This document shows positions 26,584-35,641 of a stretch of DNA of 64,000 nucleotides, in pieces. The position numbers and the translations under genes are program-made. Below the pieces are notes generated by a model that saw nothing but the letters and a program-made list of their open reading frames with translations, was not told the origin of the DNA and did no database searches. The DNA is taken from positions 1-64,000 of the forward strand of contig NZ_SMNA01000012.1 of assembly GCF_004353825.1 (NCBI RefSeq), in the 5' to 3' direction. The stretch comes from Occultella glacieicola (lineage in GTDB: Bacteria; Actinomycetota; Actinomycetes; Actinomycetales; Beutenbergiaceae). Every line of letters begins with the position of its first letter. Within the stretch, counting starts at the first letter, position 1.

Positions 26584-26608
26584 GGCGGTCACGGTATCCC
26601 GCCGACGC

Positions 26609-27844
26609 TCAGCCCACCCGGAGGGCCGCCACCGCCGGCGCCAGCGCCGACGCTGGTGCGAGCCGCGGCAGCAGGACCGCCTGGAGGGCGTGGTAGATGT
26701 CGGCCTTGCCGTCGCGGATCGTGGCGCTGGGGACGTTGTCCTCATCGAGCTCGTGGTGCCAGGAGCCGTGGGCCTCGTCGACGAGGTACCGCTCGGCGTA
26801 GTCCCACCAGGTCTCGTAGCGGCGGGCGTGGCGCTCGTCGCCGGTGACCTGCCACAGCGCCGTGGCCGCGGCCAGGGCCTCGCACAGGACCCAGTGCAGG
26901 CGGTTCCGGATCACCGGCGTGCCGTCCCAGTCCACGGTGTAGACGAAGCCAGGAGCACCGTCGGCGGCCCAGCCATCGCGCACCGCCGCATCGGCCAGTT
27001 TCTCGGCGGCGGGAATCAGCCAGTCCGGGGCACCGCCCGGGGCCGAGTCCAGGGCGACGTGCAGGTGCACCAGCAGCCGGGCCCACTCCAGGCCGTGCCC
27101 GGGGGTGGCCCCGAACGGCTTGAACGGGTCCCGGGGCTGGTCGCGGTAGCGGTCCGGGTCCGGGCGCCACGCGGCGTCGAAGTGCTCGGGCAGACGCCAG
27201 TCGAACCGGCGGGCGGCGTCCACGATCCGCGAGCTGATCCGCAGGGCGCGCTCGCGCCACACGTCCCGCCCGGTGACTGCCCAGGCAGCCAGGAACGCCT
27301 CGACCGAGTGCATGTTCGCGTTCGCGCCGCGTTCGTCGTCGAGCCGGGTGAAGCCCGCGTCCCACTGCTCGAGGACCATCCCGGCGTCCTCGTCCCAGAA
27401 CCGCTGTTCGATCACACGCAGGGCCTCGTCGAGGAGTTCGGCGGCGCCGGGTCGCCCGATCGTGGCGGCGCTCGCGGCGGCGAGCACCACGAACGCGTGC
27501 GGGTAGGACCACTTGCGGTCGTCGACCGGTCCGTCGGGTCCCACCGAGGTGAACCAGCCCGGATGCACCGGGTCCGCGAACACCTCGCGCACGGCGCGCA
27601 GCCCATGGTCGACGAGGCCCTCGGCGCCGTCGACCCCGAGCAGCGCCCCGAGTGAGAATGCGTGCGTCATCCGGCAGGTCACGTACAGCGGCCGCGGTCG
27701 GCCCGGGGTGAGCGCGCCGGTCGCGTCCAGCCAACCGAAGCCACCGTCGGCACACCGGGCGAACCGCGCGAACTCCAGGAGCCGGCGCGCCTCCGCCTCG
27801 AGCCGGGCATGGTGGGCCGGGGACGCGAGGAGCGCACCGGTCAC
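26609..27844 (-). CDS. N-acylglucosamine 2-epimerase (AGE) family sugar isomerase
   Basis: A 411-residue (alpha/alpha)6-barrel enzyme of the AGE/YihS group. Family marks are CRMTHAFSLG, NANMHSVEAFLAAW, GHGLEWARLL and SWHHELDEDNVP, which contain the catalytic His and substrate-binding Arg. Members interconvert aldoses and ketoses (mannose/fructose, sulfoquinovose) or epimerise at C2; which applies here cannot be told. GTGA overlaps the end of the acyl-CoA dehydrogenase gene, so it is translated with the CoA operon, an unexpected companion. Confidence 0.85.
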   Translation of the reverse strand: MTGALLASPAHHARLEAEARRLLEFARFARCADGGFGWLDATGALTPGRPRPLYVTCRMTHAFSLGALLGVDGAEGLVDHGLRAVREVFADPVHPGWFTSVGPDGPVDDRKWSYPHAFVVLAAASAATIGRPGAAELLDEALRVIEQRFWDEDAGMVLEQWDAGFTRLDDERGANANMHSVEAFLAAWAVTGRDVWRERALRISSRIVDAARRFDWRLPEHFDAAWRPDPDRYRDQPRDPFKPFGATPGHGLEWARLLVHLHVALDSAPGGAPDWLIPAAEKLADAAVRDGWAADGAPGFVYTVDWDGTPVIRNRLHWVLCEALAAATALWQVTGDERHARRYETWWDYAERYLVDEAHGSWHHELDEDNVPSATIRDGKADIYHALQAVLLPRLAPASALAPAVAALRVG

Positions 27845-28995
27845 GGCACGTGCACCAGGAAGGACTCGAGGGAGTCGCCGCGGGTGAACGCCCGCACCGC
27901 CCGCCGGCCGAGCATGGTCTCGTGGATCTCGCTGGTCCCGTCGAAGATCTGGGTGACCTTGGCGTCCCGGTTCAGCCGGTTCACCCACGAGGACTCCACG
28001 ATGCCCTCGGCCCCGAAGATCTGCACGGCCTCATCCGTGTGCCGCCGGGCGGCGTCCGAGGCGAACATCTTCGCCATCGAGATGATGTCCTGGTCGCCGC
28101 CGTCGCCGCGGGCGAAGGACTCCGAGGCCAGCCGGGTCAGTTCGCGGGCGGCCCGGTAGTCGGCGGCCATCCGGCCGATCTTGCTCTGGATCGAGGGCAG
28201 GTGACCGAGCGGCTTGCCGAACGCCTCCCGGGTGGCGGCGCGCTCGATGCTCGCCTCGAGCGCCCCGCGCAGCAGGCCGCACGCGTACGAGGCGGCGTCG
28301 ATCCGGGCCAGGTTCAGTCCGTCCATCATGCCGCCGAAACCCTCGACGGCGAGGCGCGAGGTCGCGGGTACGCGCACCCGGTCGAAGGCGAGCGTGCCGT
28401 TGGCCATGCCCCGTAGGCCGGAGAACGCGGGCCCGTGCGCCTGGGTCACGCCGGGCAGCGAGGTGTCCACCACCAGGGCCACCATCGGGGCGTCCCGGTC
28501 CGTGGTCGCCTCCTTGGCGAGCACGATCGCGTAGTGGCCGTTCGGGGCGTACCCGACCCAGGACTTCTGCCCGCTGAGCAGGTAGTCGTCCCCGTCCCGG
28601 GTGGCCACCGTGGTCATGCCCCGCACGTCCGAGCCGGCGTGCGGCTCCGTGATCGCGAACGCACCGAACGCCCGGCCGGCGAGGGTGGGCTCCACCCAGC
28701 GCTCGATCACGTCCGCGGGCGCGTACTTCATCAGCAGATAGGTGGTCAGCCGCCCGTTGCTGATCGCGACCGCGGCGGCCATCGAGTGCATCGCCAGCCG
28801 CTCGGAGACCTCGTGGACGAGGGTCGCCCGGCTGACGTCGAGCGTGCCGTCACCGCCGACCAGGACCCGCTGCAGACCGATCCTCGCGGCGGCGTCCACG
28901 ACGTCCTGCGGGAACTCGGCACTGGCGTCGATCTCGGGCGCGCGCGGCGCGAGGGTGGTGGCGATCATCTCGTCGAGCTCGTCGAGGATGCTCAT
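27841..28995 (-). CDS. Acyl-CoA dehydrogenase (copy 1)
   Basis: A 384-residue flavin enzyme introducing a trans-2 double bond into an acyl-CoA. Family signatures are visible: AFAITEPHAGSDVRGM at the flavin/substrate region, FDRVRVPATSRLAVEG, and C-terminal DAKVTQIFDGTSEIHETMLGR. The usual catalytic Glu position falls in this last region. It overlaps MaoC upstream and AGE downstream by 4 bp each. It is strongly similar to the copy at 61548-62732, including GDGGDQD.ISMAKMFASDAARR. The substrate is probably not a plain fatty acid, given the CoA-transferase partner. Confidence 0.9.
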   Translation of the reverse strand: MSILDELDEMIATTLAPRAPEIDASAEFPQDVVDAAARIGLQRVLVGGDGTLDVSRATLVHEVSERLAMHSMAAAVAISNGRLTTYLLMKYAPADVIERWVEPTLAGRAFGAFAITEPHAGSDVRGMTTVATRDGDDYLLSGQKSWVGYAPNGHYAIVLAKEATTDRDAPMVALVVDTSLPGVTQAHGPAFSGLRGMANGTLAFDRVRVPATSRLAVEGFGGMMDGLNLARIDAASYACGLLRGALEASIERAATREAFGKPLGHLPSIQSKIGRMAADYRAARELTRLASESFARGDGGDQDIISMAKMFASDAARRHTDEAVQIFGAEGIVESSWVNRLNRDAKVTQIFDGTSEIHETMLGRRAVRAFTRGDSLESFLVHVP

Positions 28996-29429
28996 GACGG
29001 TGCTCCTTCGTCCTCGGGGTAGCAGTACAGGATGTGGATGGCGGCGAGCACCTGCTCGCCGCGCTGGTTCATGACGGTGACCTCCGCGAAGGCCTTGCCG
29101 GTCGCGGGGTCCACCTCGGTGGTGCGGTAGCGCGCCTCGACCGTGTCCCCGAGGAACACTGGCCGGAGGAAGCGCAGCCGGTCGTAGCCGTAGGAGACCG
29201 CGACCACGCCCTCCTGGGCGCACAGCAGCGACGCAGCGGTGGAGGCGACACCGAGGGTGAGGATGCCGTGCGCGACGCGCTGCCCGGCCGGGTGGGTCCT
29301 CATGTACTCGGCGTCGATGTGCTGGGGCGCGAAGTCGCCGGTGATGCCGGCGAACAGACCGACGTCCGCCTCCGTGATCGTCTTCGCGAACCGGCTCGTG
29401 GAGCCCACCGCGGGGAACCCGGCGCTCAT
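28992..29429 (-). CDS. MaoC-type (R)-enoyl-CoA hydratase (copy 1)
   Basis: A 145-residue hot-dog-fold hydratase. The catalytic Asp/His segment is GDFAPQHIDAEYM, followed by GQRVAHGILTLGVAST. A single-domain MaoC protein hydrates an enoyl-CoA, here presumably the product of the coupled dehydrogenase. Both ends overlap neighbouring genes by 4 bp. The paralogue at 62729-63181 is clearly similar (AVSYGYDR.RF.RPVFLGDTV). Confidence 0.9.
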   Translation of the reverse strand: MSAGFPAVGSTSRFAKTITEADVGLFAGITGDFAPQHIDAEYMRTHPAGQRVAHGILTLGVASTAASLLCAQEGVVAVSYGYDRLRFLRPVFLGDTVEARYRTTEVDPATGKAFAEVTVMNQRGEQVLAAIHILYCYPEDEGAPS

Positions 29430-30685
29430 GCGGCACCGCCGAGGTGCACGATGCCGTCCCTCGCCAGGCGTTCGGCGTCACCGGCGTCCAGGCCCAGTTC
29501 CGCGAGCACCTCGGCCGAGTGCTCACCGTGGCGCGGCGCCGGGCGCCGCACCGGCAGCCGGTGGCCGTCGACCGAGAGCGGGTTCAGGACCAGGTCGACC
29601 GGCCCGATGCCCGGGTGGGTCACCCTCGCGTGCCGGCCCGCCCAGCCGACGACCGGGTCGGTCGCCATCGTGTCCAGGTCGTTGACCGGGGCGCACCACA
29701 CGCCGTTGGCCTCCAGGACGGCCAGCGCTTCGGCCGTGGTGCGGGGGGCGAGGAGTGCGCCGACCTCCGCGACGAGGTCGTCGCGCCCCTCGAGCGCGGC
29801 CGCCTTGTCCGGGAACCGCTCGTGCAGGTCCGGAAGCCCGAGCGCGCGGGCGAGGTCCGCCGTCGGGCACATCGAGATCGCGATCCACCCGTCGCTCGTC
29901 GCGTAGACGCCGTAGGGGCCCTCCATGAACGGGTTCGACGGCGAGGGCGAGCGTCGCGAGGAGCGGTCACCGTTGTGGTGGGAGACGAGTTCCTGGGTCA
30001 TCTGGTGCAGCATCGAGCCGACCAGGTCGATCTCGAGGTGCCGCCCGACGCCGGTGCGGGTCCTCTCGAACAGGGCGGCACACACCCCGAGCGCGAGCAT
30101 CGACGCGGCGTGCGCGTCGGCGATGAACGGACCGGCAGGCGACGGCGGGCCGCCGTGCTGCCCGGTCAGCCACATCGCGCCGCTGCGGGCCTGGGCGAGG
30201 AGATCCTGCCCGGGCCGGTCGGCCTCGTCGCCCCCGTAGCCGGAACCGGAGCAGTAGACCAGGCCCGGGTTCAGGGCGTGCACCTCGTCCCAGCCCAGTC
30301 CGAGCCGGCCGATCACCCCGGGCCGGAAGTTCTGCACCAGCACGTCGGCGCGGGCCACGAGATCCCGGGCGATCGCGATCCCGGCCTCCGACTTCAGGTC
30401 GAGCGCAAGGGAGCGCTTGTTGCGGTTCATGGCGAGGTAGAAGGCGGAGTGGCCGCCGATCCGCGTGGTTCCGGACTCCCGGCCCCGCTCACCGCCCCGC
30501 ACGTGTTCCACCTTGATCACGTCGGCCCCGAGATCGGCGAGCATCTCGGTGGCCCAGGGCCCCTGCATCATGTGGGACAGGTCGAGGACCCGCACCCCGT
30601 GCAGGGGCAGCCCGTCCGATCCGGGCGCACCGTTCGTGTCGGGTGCACCGTCCGCCCCGGCGAGCGTCCCGTACTGGCTGATCAT
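29426..30685 (-). CDS. Class III (CaiB/BaiF) CoA-transferase (copy 1)
   Basis: A ~419-residue transferase moving CoA between carboxylic acids. Class III signatures: VLDLSHMMQGPWATEMLADLG near the N-terminus, the catalytic Asp in PFIADAHAASMLALGV, and ANGVWCAPVNDLDTM near the C-terminus. First gene of the coupled operon CoA-transferase, MaoC, dehydrogenase, AGE, divergent from a LacI regulator. ATG 30685 and GTG 30691 both follow AGGAGG; the choice is open. The CoA acceptor is unknown. Confidence 0.9.
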   Translation of the reverse strand: MISQYGTLAGADGAPDTNGAPGSDGLPLHGVRVLDLSHMMQGPWATEMLADLGADVIKVEHVRGGERGRESGTTRIGGHSAFYLAMNRNKRSLALDLKSEAGIAIARDLVARADVLVQNFRPGVIGRLGLGWDEVHALNPGLVYCSGSGYGGDEADRPGQDLLAQARSGAMWLTGQHGGPPSPAGPFIADAHAASMLALGVCAALFERTRTGVGRHLEIDLVGSMLHQMTQELVSHHNGDRSSRRSPSPSNPFMEGPYGVYATSDGWIAISMCPTADLARALGLPDLHERFPDKAAALEGRDDLVAEVGALLAPRTTAEALAVLEANGVWCAPVNDLDTMATDPVVGWAGRHARVTHPGIGPVDLVLNPLSVDGHRLPVRRPAPRHGEHSAEVLAELGLDAGDAERLARDGIVHLGGAA

Positions 30686-30775
30686 GCTCACGTACCCTCC
30701 TGTCTTGACGGGGAGCCACGTTGGTCCCGGCCGCGCACTCCGCGTTCGGCGAGAAGGCGCTAAGGTCACTGTTAT

Positions 30776-30785
30776 ATCGATCTAC
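30776..30785. promoter_or_regulatory. Candidate operator GTAGATCGAT between the CoA-transferase and LacI genes
   Basis: ATCGATCTAC (plus strand; GTAGATCGAT on the minus) lies in the divergent promoter region, 39 bases before the LacI start. The identical 10-mer occurs at 37302-37311 in the TRAP promoter and a one-mismatch copy at 37461-37470. Shared presence suggests the local LacI protein controls both operons. Confidence 0.45.
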
Positions 30786-30823
30786 TGAAGCGTAGCACCG
30801 AGTATCGGAACGGAGCGAAGGCC

Positions 30824-31849
30824 ATGGGGCGGGTCACCCTCAATGACGTAAGTGCCCGGGCTGGCGTGTCGCGGGCGACGGCTTCGCTCGTAGTCCGCGG
30901 CAGCACCCGGATCTCGCCCGCGACGACAGAGCGGGTGCGGGCCGCCATGGCCGAACTCGGCTACGTCTACGACCGCCGCGCCGCCATGCTCCGTGGCTCC
31001 CGTTCGATGACGATCGGCGTAGTGGTGCCGGAAATCCGGAACCCGTACCTCAGCGAGATGATCATGTCCGTCGAGCAGACGCTTCACGACGAGGGCTTCA
31101 CCGTGCTCGTCGGGCACAGTCACGACCAGGCCGAACGCGAGTTCGAGGTCCTGTCCACCATGCTCGAGCGGCACGTGGACGGGATCCTCCTGCAGCCGGC
31201 CCAGGACCTGACCGTGGAGCAGGTAGACCGATACACCAAGCCGACCGACACTCCCCTCGTGATGCTCATGCGGTACCTGACCGACGGTGACAACTTCGTC
31301 GGTCCCGACAACGAGCTGGCCGGGGTGCTGCTCGGTCGGCACCTGCAAACCCTGGGCGCCCGCTCGGTGACCCTCGTCGGCGGCCCCCGGACGTCCTCGG
31401 CGCGTCGCCAACGCGTGGCCGGCCTGCGCGCCGCGCTCGGGCCGGAGATCGAGTTCGACTCCGGGGAGGCCACGGCCACCCCGACGAACTACACCGACGT
31501 GGGCGAACGGGCCATGGCGCACATCTTCGACCAGGGTCGCCTGCCCGACGTGGTGGTCGGCTACAGCGACGTGGTCGCGATGGGGATGTACGCGGAGATC
31601 TACCGCCGGGGCCTGACCCCCGGGCGGGATGTGGCCGTGGCCGGGTTCGACGACATCCCGATGGCGTCGTGGCTGGCTCCCCCGCTGACCTCGGTGGCGT
31701 CCTGGCCCGAGCGGGTCGGCAAGGCGGCCGCCGAACTGCTCCTGGCCAGGATCGCGGACGACTCCGCGCCGCCGGTGCGGGTGGAACTCGAACCGGCGCT
31801 CCGACTGCGGGCCTCGACCCTCTCCTGGGGCAAGCGGTCGCGGGACTGA
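30824..31849 (+). CDS. LacI-family transcriptional regulator
   Basis: A 341-residue repressor. The N-terminal HTH and hinge (TLNDVSARAGVSRATASLVVRG... RVRAAMAELGYVYDRRAAMLRG) precede a periplasmic-binding-protein-like ligand domain (IGVVVPEIRNPYLSEMI... VVGYSDVVAMGMY... VAVAGFDDIPMASW). Divergent from the CoA-transferase operon and convergent with the enoyl-CoA hydratase, it probably regulates both. The ligand is unknown, perhaps the imported acid or a CoA-free intermediate. Confidence 0.93.
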   Translation: MGRVTLNDVSARAGVSRATASLVVRGSTRISPATTERVRAAMAELGYVYDRRAAMLRGSRSMTIGVVVPEIRNPYLSEMIMSVEQTLHDEGFTVLVGHSHDQAEREFEVLSTMLERHVDGILLQPAQDLTVEQVDRYTKPTDTPLVMLMRYLTDGDNFVGPDNELAGVLLGRHLQTLGARSVTLVGGPRTSSARRQRVAGLRAALGPEIEFDSGEATATPTNYTDVGERAMAHIFDQGRLPDVVVGYSDVVAMGMYAEIYRRGLTPGRDVAVAGFDDIPMASWLAPPLTSVASWPERVGKAAAELLLARIADDSAPPVRVELEPALRLRASTLSWGKRSRD

Positions 31850-31860
31850 GCCCGTTCGCC

Positions 31861-32655
31861 CTACCGACCGCTGAACTCCGGCGTCCGCTTCTCGCCGAAT
31901 GCTGCCACGCCCTCGGCGAGGTCGTCGGTGCCGACGGACAGGCCACCGGCCAGGGCCTCGACCACCGACGCCGGGGCACCCTCGAGGGTCGCCGTGACGA
32001 GCTGCTTCGCCAGGGCCACGGCCACCGGCGCGCCGCCCCGGATCCGGGTGCTCCAGCGCTGCACGCACTCCGGCAGTGCCGACGGTGCGGCGACCTCGTT
32101 CACCAGCCCCCAGGCGAGCGCCGCGTCCGCCGCCACCTCCCGGCGGGCGAGGATCATCTCCTTCGCCCGGGACGGACCGACGAGCGCCGGCAGCCGGCCG
32201 GTGCCGCCCCAGCCGGGGACGGTGCCCAGGCCCGTCTCCGGGAGAGCGAGCCGGGCGCCGTCGGCCATGATGCGGAAGTCGCAGGCCAGGGCCAGTTCGA
32301 GGCCGCCGCCGAAGGCGAGACCGTCGATGACGGCGATCGTGGGACACCGGATCGCCTCGAGGGCGCTGAACGCCCGGTGCCCGACGCTGATCCAGTCGCG
32401 CCACATCTCGACGCCGCCGAGGGCGCCGAACATCGTGATGTCCGCGCCGACGCAGAACACCCTGGTTCCGGCCGTGCGCACGAGGACCAGCCGGGCCGGG
32501 GAGTCGTCAGCCTCCCGGGCCACTCGCTCCAGGTCGCGCAGCATCGCCGGGGTGAGCGCATTGAGCTTCGCGGCCCGGTCCAGCGTGATCGTCGCGACCT
32601 CGCCGGAGTCGTCGAACGAGATGGCGGCGGTGCCGTGGTCCGGTGTCCCGGTCAT
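31861..32655 (-). CDS. Enoyl-CoA hydratase/isomerase (crotonase) family protein
   Basis: A 264-residue crotonase. The oxyanion-hole segments are FCVGADITMFG and GLAFGGGLELALACDFR, and the two candidate catalytic acids lie in GGGLELA and LPETGLGTVPGWGG. It overlaps the upstream CoA-transferase by 4 bp, forming the end of the TRAP/CoA operon. It may hydrate or isomerise the CoA ester made by that transferase. Confidence 0.9.
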   Translation of the reverse strand: MTGTPDHGTAAISFDDSGEVATITLDRAAKLNALTPAMLRDLERVAREADDSPARLVLVRTAGTRVFCVGADITMFGALGGVEMWRDWISVGHRAFSALEAIRCPTIAVIDGLAFGGGLELALACDFRIMADGARLALPETGLGTVPGWGGTGRLPALVGPSRAKEMILARREVAADAALAWGLVNEVAAPSALPECVQRWSTRIRGGAPVAVALAKQLVTATLEGAPASVVEALAGGLSVGTDDLAEGVAAFGEKRTPEFSGR

Positions 32656-34292
32656 CGCCCGCTCCCCTCCGTCGTTGCGGCGCGGCGGGCGAGCCGGCCG
32701 TGCCCCGGGTGCTCGGGCAGCGTCAGTCCCATCGCGCCCTCGCGGAACAGCGCGCGGTCCATCAGGCGTAGGTCGTCGCTGACCAGCAGTCCGAACGCGC
32801 TGCGGGCCAACACGTCCCTGTCCAGGTCGACACCCGGAGCGATCTCGGTGACGGTGATCCCCTCGGGGCGCAGCTGCATCACGCAGCGCTCGGTCACGTA
32901 CGTCACCCGCTGGCCGCGGCTCAGGGCGAGCTGGCCGTTGAAGGTGACCGCGGCGACCTCGGGCACCAGCTTGGTGTGCGGACCGTCGGCGACGATCCCG
33001 AGCCCGTCCGCGCCCACGTCGATCTGCCGCCGACCCGCGGTGAACGACCCCACGAACACGATCTCCGGGGCCGCGGCGGTGATGTCCGCGAAGCCGCCCA
33101 CGCCGGCGGTGACGTGCCGGCGGTGGGGCAGGTGGTGGACGTTGACGTTGCCATGGGCGTCGATCTCCAGGAAGGAGAGCAGGCTGTGGGAGAAGCCCCC
33201 GCCCTGCAGCAGGGTGAACTGGTCGGCGCTCTGCATGATCGCGTCGGGGTTCTGCGAGCAGCCGAACGCGAAGTCGAGCAGCGGGATGCCTCCCACGGCC
33301 CCCTGCTCGAGCACCCACGAGACCGCGGTGCCGTGGCCCTCCTCGTTCAGCACGTGCGGCACCAGGGCGGAGACACCGAACCCGAGGTTGACGGTCTCCC
33401 CGGCGGCGAGCTCAGTGGCGGCGCGCCGGGCCATCACCTTCTCGAGGGAGTAGGCCACTGGGGGCAGGTCGGCGAGGGGGCGACGCAGCTGCCCGGAGAT
33501 GGCCGGGTCGTAGTGGGTGTGGGTGGTCTGCATCTGGTCCGGGTCGATGACGACGGCGTCGACGAGGATCCCCGGAACGCGCACCTTCTGCGGGTCGAGG
33601 CTGCGGCCGCTGGCCATTCGCTTCACCTGCGCGATCACCAGGCCGCCGTTGTTGTGCGAGGCGTAGGCGAGGTCGAGGGCGCCGAGCGGGGAGCCCTCGT
33701 CCTCGAACGTGAGGTTCCCGAACTCATCGGCCGTGGTCGCCCGGATGATCGCCACGTCCGGAACGATCGACCGGAAGAACAACCACTCCTGGTCGTCGAC
33801 CGTGTGCAGCTCGACGATGTCCGCGGGTGTGGTCTCGTTCATCCGGCCACCGCCCTCGCGCGGATCGATGAACGTGCCCTGACCGACCTTCGTGAGCACG
33901 CCGGGCTGGTGCGCCGCGACGGCCCGGTGCATCTGGAACAGCGTGCCCGAGGGGAAGTTGTAGGCCTCGACCTGCTCGTGCTCGATCATCGCCCAGATCG
34001 CGGGCGGCTCGGCCGAGGACGGGCCCGAGGGGTAGGAGCCCGCGACCACCCGCTTCAGCAGGCCGGGCCGGGCGAGGTGGTCGATCCCGCGGATGCCGTA
34101 CATGTCCCCGGCGGCGATCGGGTGGACGGACGTCAGCGCCCGCGGCGCCTGCGTCTGCTCGAACCGCTGACCGATCCCGCGCAGGACCGCGTCCGGGCAC
34201 CCGAGCCCGGACGAGGAACTGACCGTGACGACGTCTCCGTCCTCGATGAGTTCGGCCGCCTCGCGTGCGGTGAGGATCTCGACTCTCTTCAT
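32652..34292 (-). CDS. Class I CoA-transferase (acetate/3-ketoacid/propionate type, alpha-beta fused)
   Basis: A 546-residue fused two-subunit CoA-transferase. The first half holds SSSGLGCPDAVLRGIGQRF and GTFIDPREGGGRMNETT; the second half carries the catalytic Glu in SWVLEQGAVGGIPLLDFAFG. This fused layout resembles propionate CoA-transferase and YdiF. It activates an acid using an acyl-CoA donor. The gene starts 66 bases after dctM, with a strong hairpin between, and overlaps the downstream crotonase. A decayed relative lies at 37504-38064. Confidence 0.9.
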   Translation of the reverse strand: MKRVEILTAREAAELIEDGDVVTVSSSSGLGCPDAVLRGIGQRFEQTQAPRALTSVHPIAAGDMYGIRGIDHLARPGLLKRVVAGSYPSGPSSAEPPAIWAMIEHEQVEAYNFPSGTLFQMHRAVAAHQPGVLTKVGQGTFIDPREGGGRMNETTPADIVELHTVDDQEWLFFRSIVPDVAIIRATTADEFGNLTFEDEGSPLGALDLAYASHNNGGLVIAQVKRMASGRSLDPQKVRVPGILVDAVVIDPDQMQTTHTHYDPAISGQLRRPLADLPPVAYSLEKVMARRAATELAAGETVNLGFGVSALVPHVLNEEGHGTAVSWVLEQGAVGGIPLLDFAFGCSQNPDAIMQSADQFTLLQGGGFSHSLLSFLEIDAHGNVNVHHLPHRRHVTAGVGGFADITAAAPEIVFVGSFTAGRRQIDVGADGLGIVADGPHTKLVPEVAAVTFNGQLALSRGQRVTYVTERCVMQLRPEGITVTEIAPGVDLDRDVLARSAFGLLVSDDLRLMDRALFREGAMGLTLPEHPGHGRLARRAATTEGSGR

Positions 34293-34317
34293 GCGTGCAG
34301 CTTCCTTGAAGGTTGAG

Positions 34318-34346
34318 CGTGGCCCCACCGAGCGGGTGGGGCCACG
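34318..34346 (-). terminator. Intercistronic hairpin between dctM and the CoA-transferase gene
   Basis: Perfect 12-bp GC-rich stem CGTGGCCCCACC (34318-34329) / GGTGGGGCCACG (34335-34346) with a 5-base loop, located 11 bases after the dctM stop and 26 bases before the next ATG. No T-tract follows. It may attenuate transcription or protect the transporter mRNA from 3' decay rather than end the operon. Confidence 0.55.
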
Positions 34347-34357
34347 CGACGAATCTG

Positions 34358-35641
34358 CTACTCGCCACCCAGTCCGGGCAGCCACAGGACGACGTCCGGT
34401 ACCAGGATCGCCAGCGCCATCGTCGCCACGATCACCAATCCGAACGGAGCCATTGGTTTGATCGCCTGGATCACCGGGATCTTGCCGATCTTGGCCGCGA
34501 GCAGCAGGCACAGCCCGTACGGTGGCGTGATCAGTCCGAACGCGAGCGCGATGACGGCAACCACGCCGTACTGGACCGGGTCCACCCCGGCGGCCAGCAC
34601 CGCGGGTGCGAGCACCGGAATCATGATCGCCATCGCGGGCAGGGCGTCCAGGAACGTCCCCAGGACCACGAAGATCAGCACGACCACCCACAGGATCGCC
34701 CAACTCGGCACGCCGGCGAGCGCGTCCTCGAAGATGAACGGGATCCGGTAGAACGCGAGCAAATAGGCGAACACCGCCGCGGCGGCCAGCGCGAACAGCG
34801 GCAGCGCCGTCAGCAGCGCGCTCTCCCGGAAGATCTTCGGCAGGTCCCGGATCTTGATGGTCCGGTAGACGACCAGCCCGAGGAACAGCGCGTACAGCAC
34901 GGCCAGGACCGACGCCTCGGTTGCGGTGACGAAGCCGCCGATGATGCCTCCGAGCACGATCACGATCATGACCAGGGCCAGGGCGGAGTCCCGGAAGGCC
35001 ACGGCGACCTCCTTGAACGGCATCCGCGGCTCCCGCGGGTAGTCGTGCCGGCGGGCCTCGACATAGGCGACCAGCATCATCCCGCCACCGATCATGACGC
35101 CGGGCACCACCCCACCGAGGAACATGGCCCCGATCGAGGTGTTCGTCAGGGATCCCCAGACCACCATCTGGATCGAGGGCGGGATGATCGTGCCGATCAC
35201 AGCGGACGCGGCCGTGATCCCGACCGCGTACCCGGCCGCGTACCCGCGGCGTTTCATCTGCGGGATCAGGATCGACCCGAGGCCGGCGACGTCCGCGGTC
35301 GACGAACCTGACACGCCCCCGAATCCCATCGAGGTCGCGACATTGACCATTCCCAGTCCACCGCGGACCCACCCGACCAGTGCGTTCGCGAGGGCGAGCA
35401 ACCGGTCGGTGACCTTCGCCGCGTTCATGATGCCGCCGGCGAGGACGAAGAAGGGCACGGCGAGCAGCACGAACGAGTCCACGCCCGCGTACATCCGCTG
35501 CACCAACAGTTCGGAGTTCAGCCGGTCCGCCAGGAAGAAGAACGGAAGGCAGGCCAGCAGCAGCGCGTAGGCGATCGGTACCCGGAGCAGGCAGATGACG
35601 ATGAAGATGACCAGCAGCGACACGGCGATGGTGACCATCAC
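34358..35641 (-). CDS. TRAP transporter large permease DctM
   Basis: A 427-residue 12-helix membrane subunit of a tripartite ATP-independent transporter, driving solute uptake with an ion gradient. Typical segments are FVLAGGIMNAAKVTDRL, GFGGVSGSSTADVAGLGSILIPQM, AVIGTIIPPSIQMVVWG and FLDALPAMAIMIPVLAP. It overlaps dctQ by 4 bp. Together with DctP and DctQ it forms a complete system, probably for an organic acid given the CoA-transferase downstream. Confidence 0.94.
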   Translation of the reverse strand: MMVTIAVSLLVIFIVICLLRVPIAYALLLACLPFFFLADRLNSELLVQRMYAGVDSFVLLAVPFFVLAGGIMNAAKVTDRLLALANALVGWVRGGLGMVNVATSMGFGGVSGSSTADVAGLGSILIPQMKRRGYAAGYAVGITAASAVIGTIIPPSIQMVVWGSLTNTSIGAMFLGGVVPGVMIGGGMMLVAYVEARRHDYPREPRMPFKEVAVAFRDSALALVMIVIVLGGIIGGFVTATEASVLAVLYALFLGLVVYRTIKIRDLPKIFRESALLTALPLFALAAAAVFAYLLAFYRIPFIFEDALAGVPSWAILWVVVLIFVVLGTFLDALPAMAIMIPVLAPAVLAAGVDPVQYGVVAVIALAFGLITPPYGLCLLLAAKIGKIPVIQAIKPMAPFGLVIVATMALAILVPDVVLWLPGLGGE

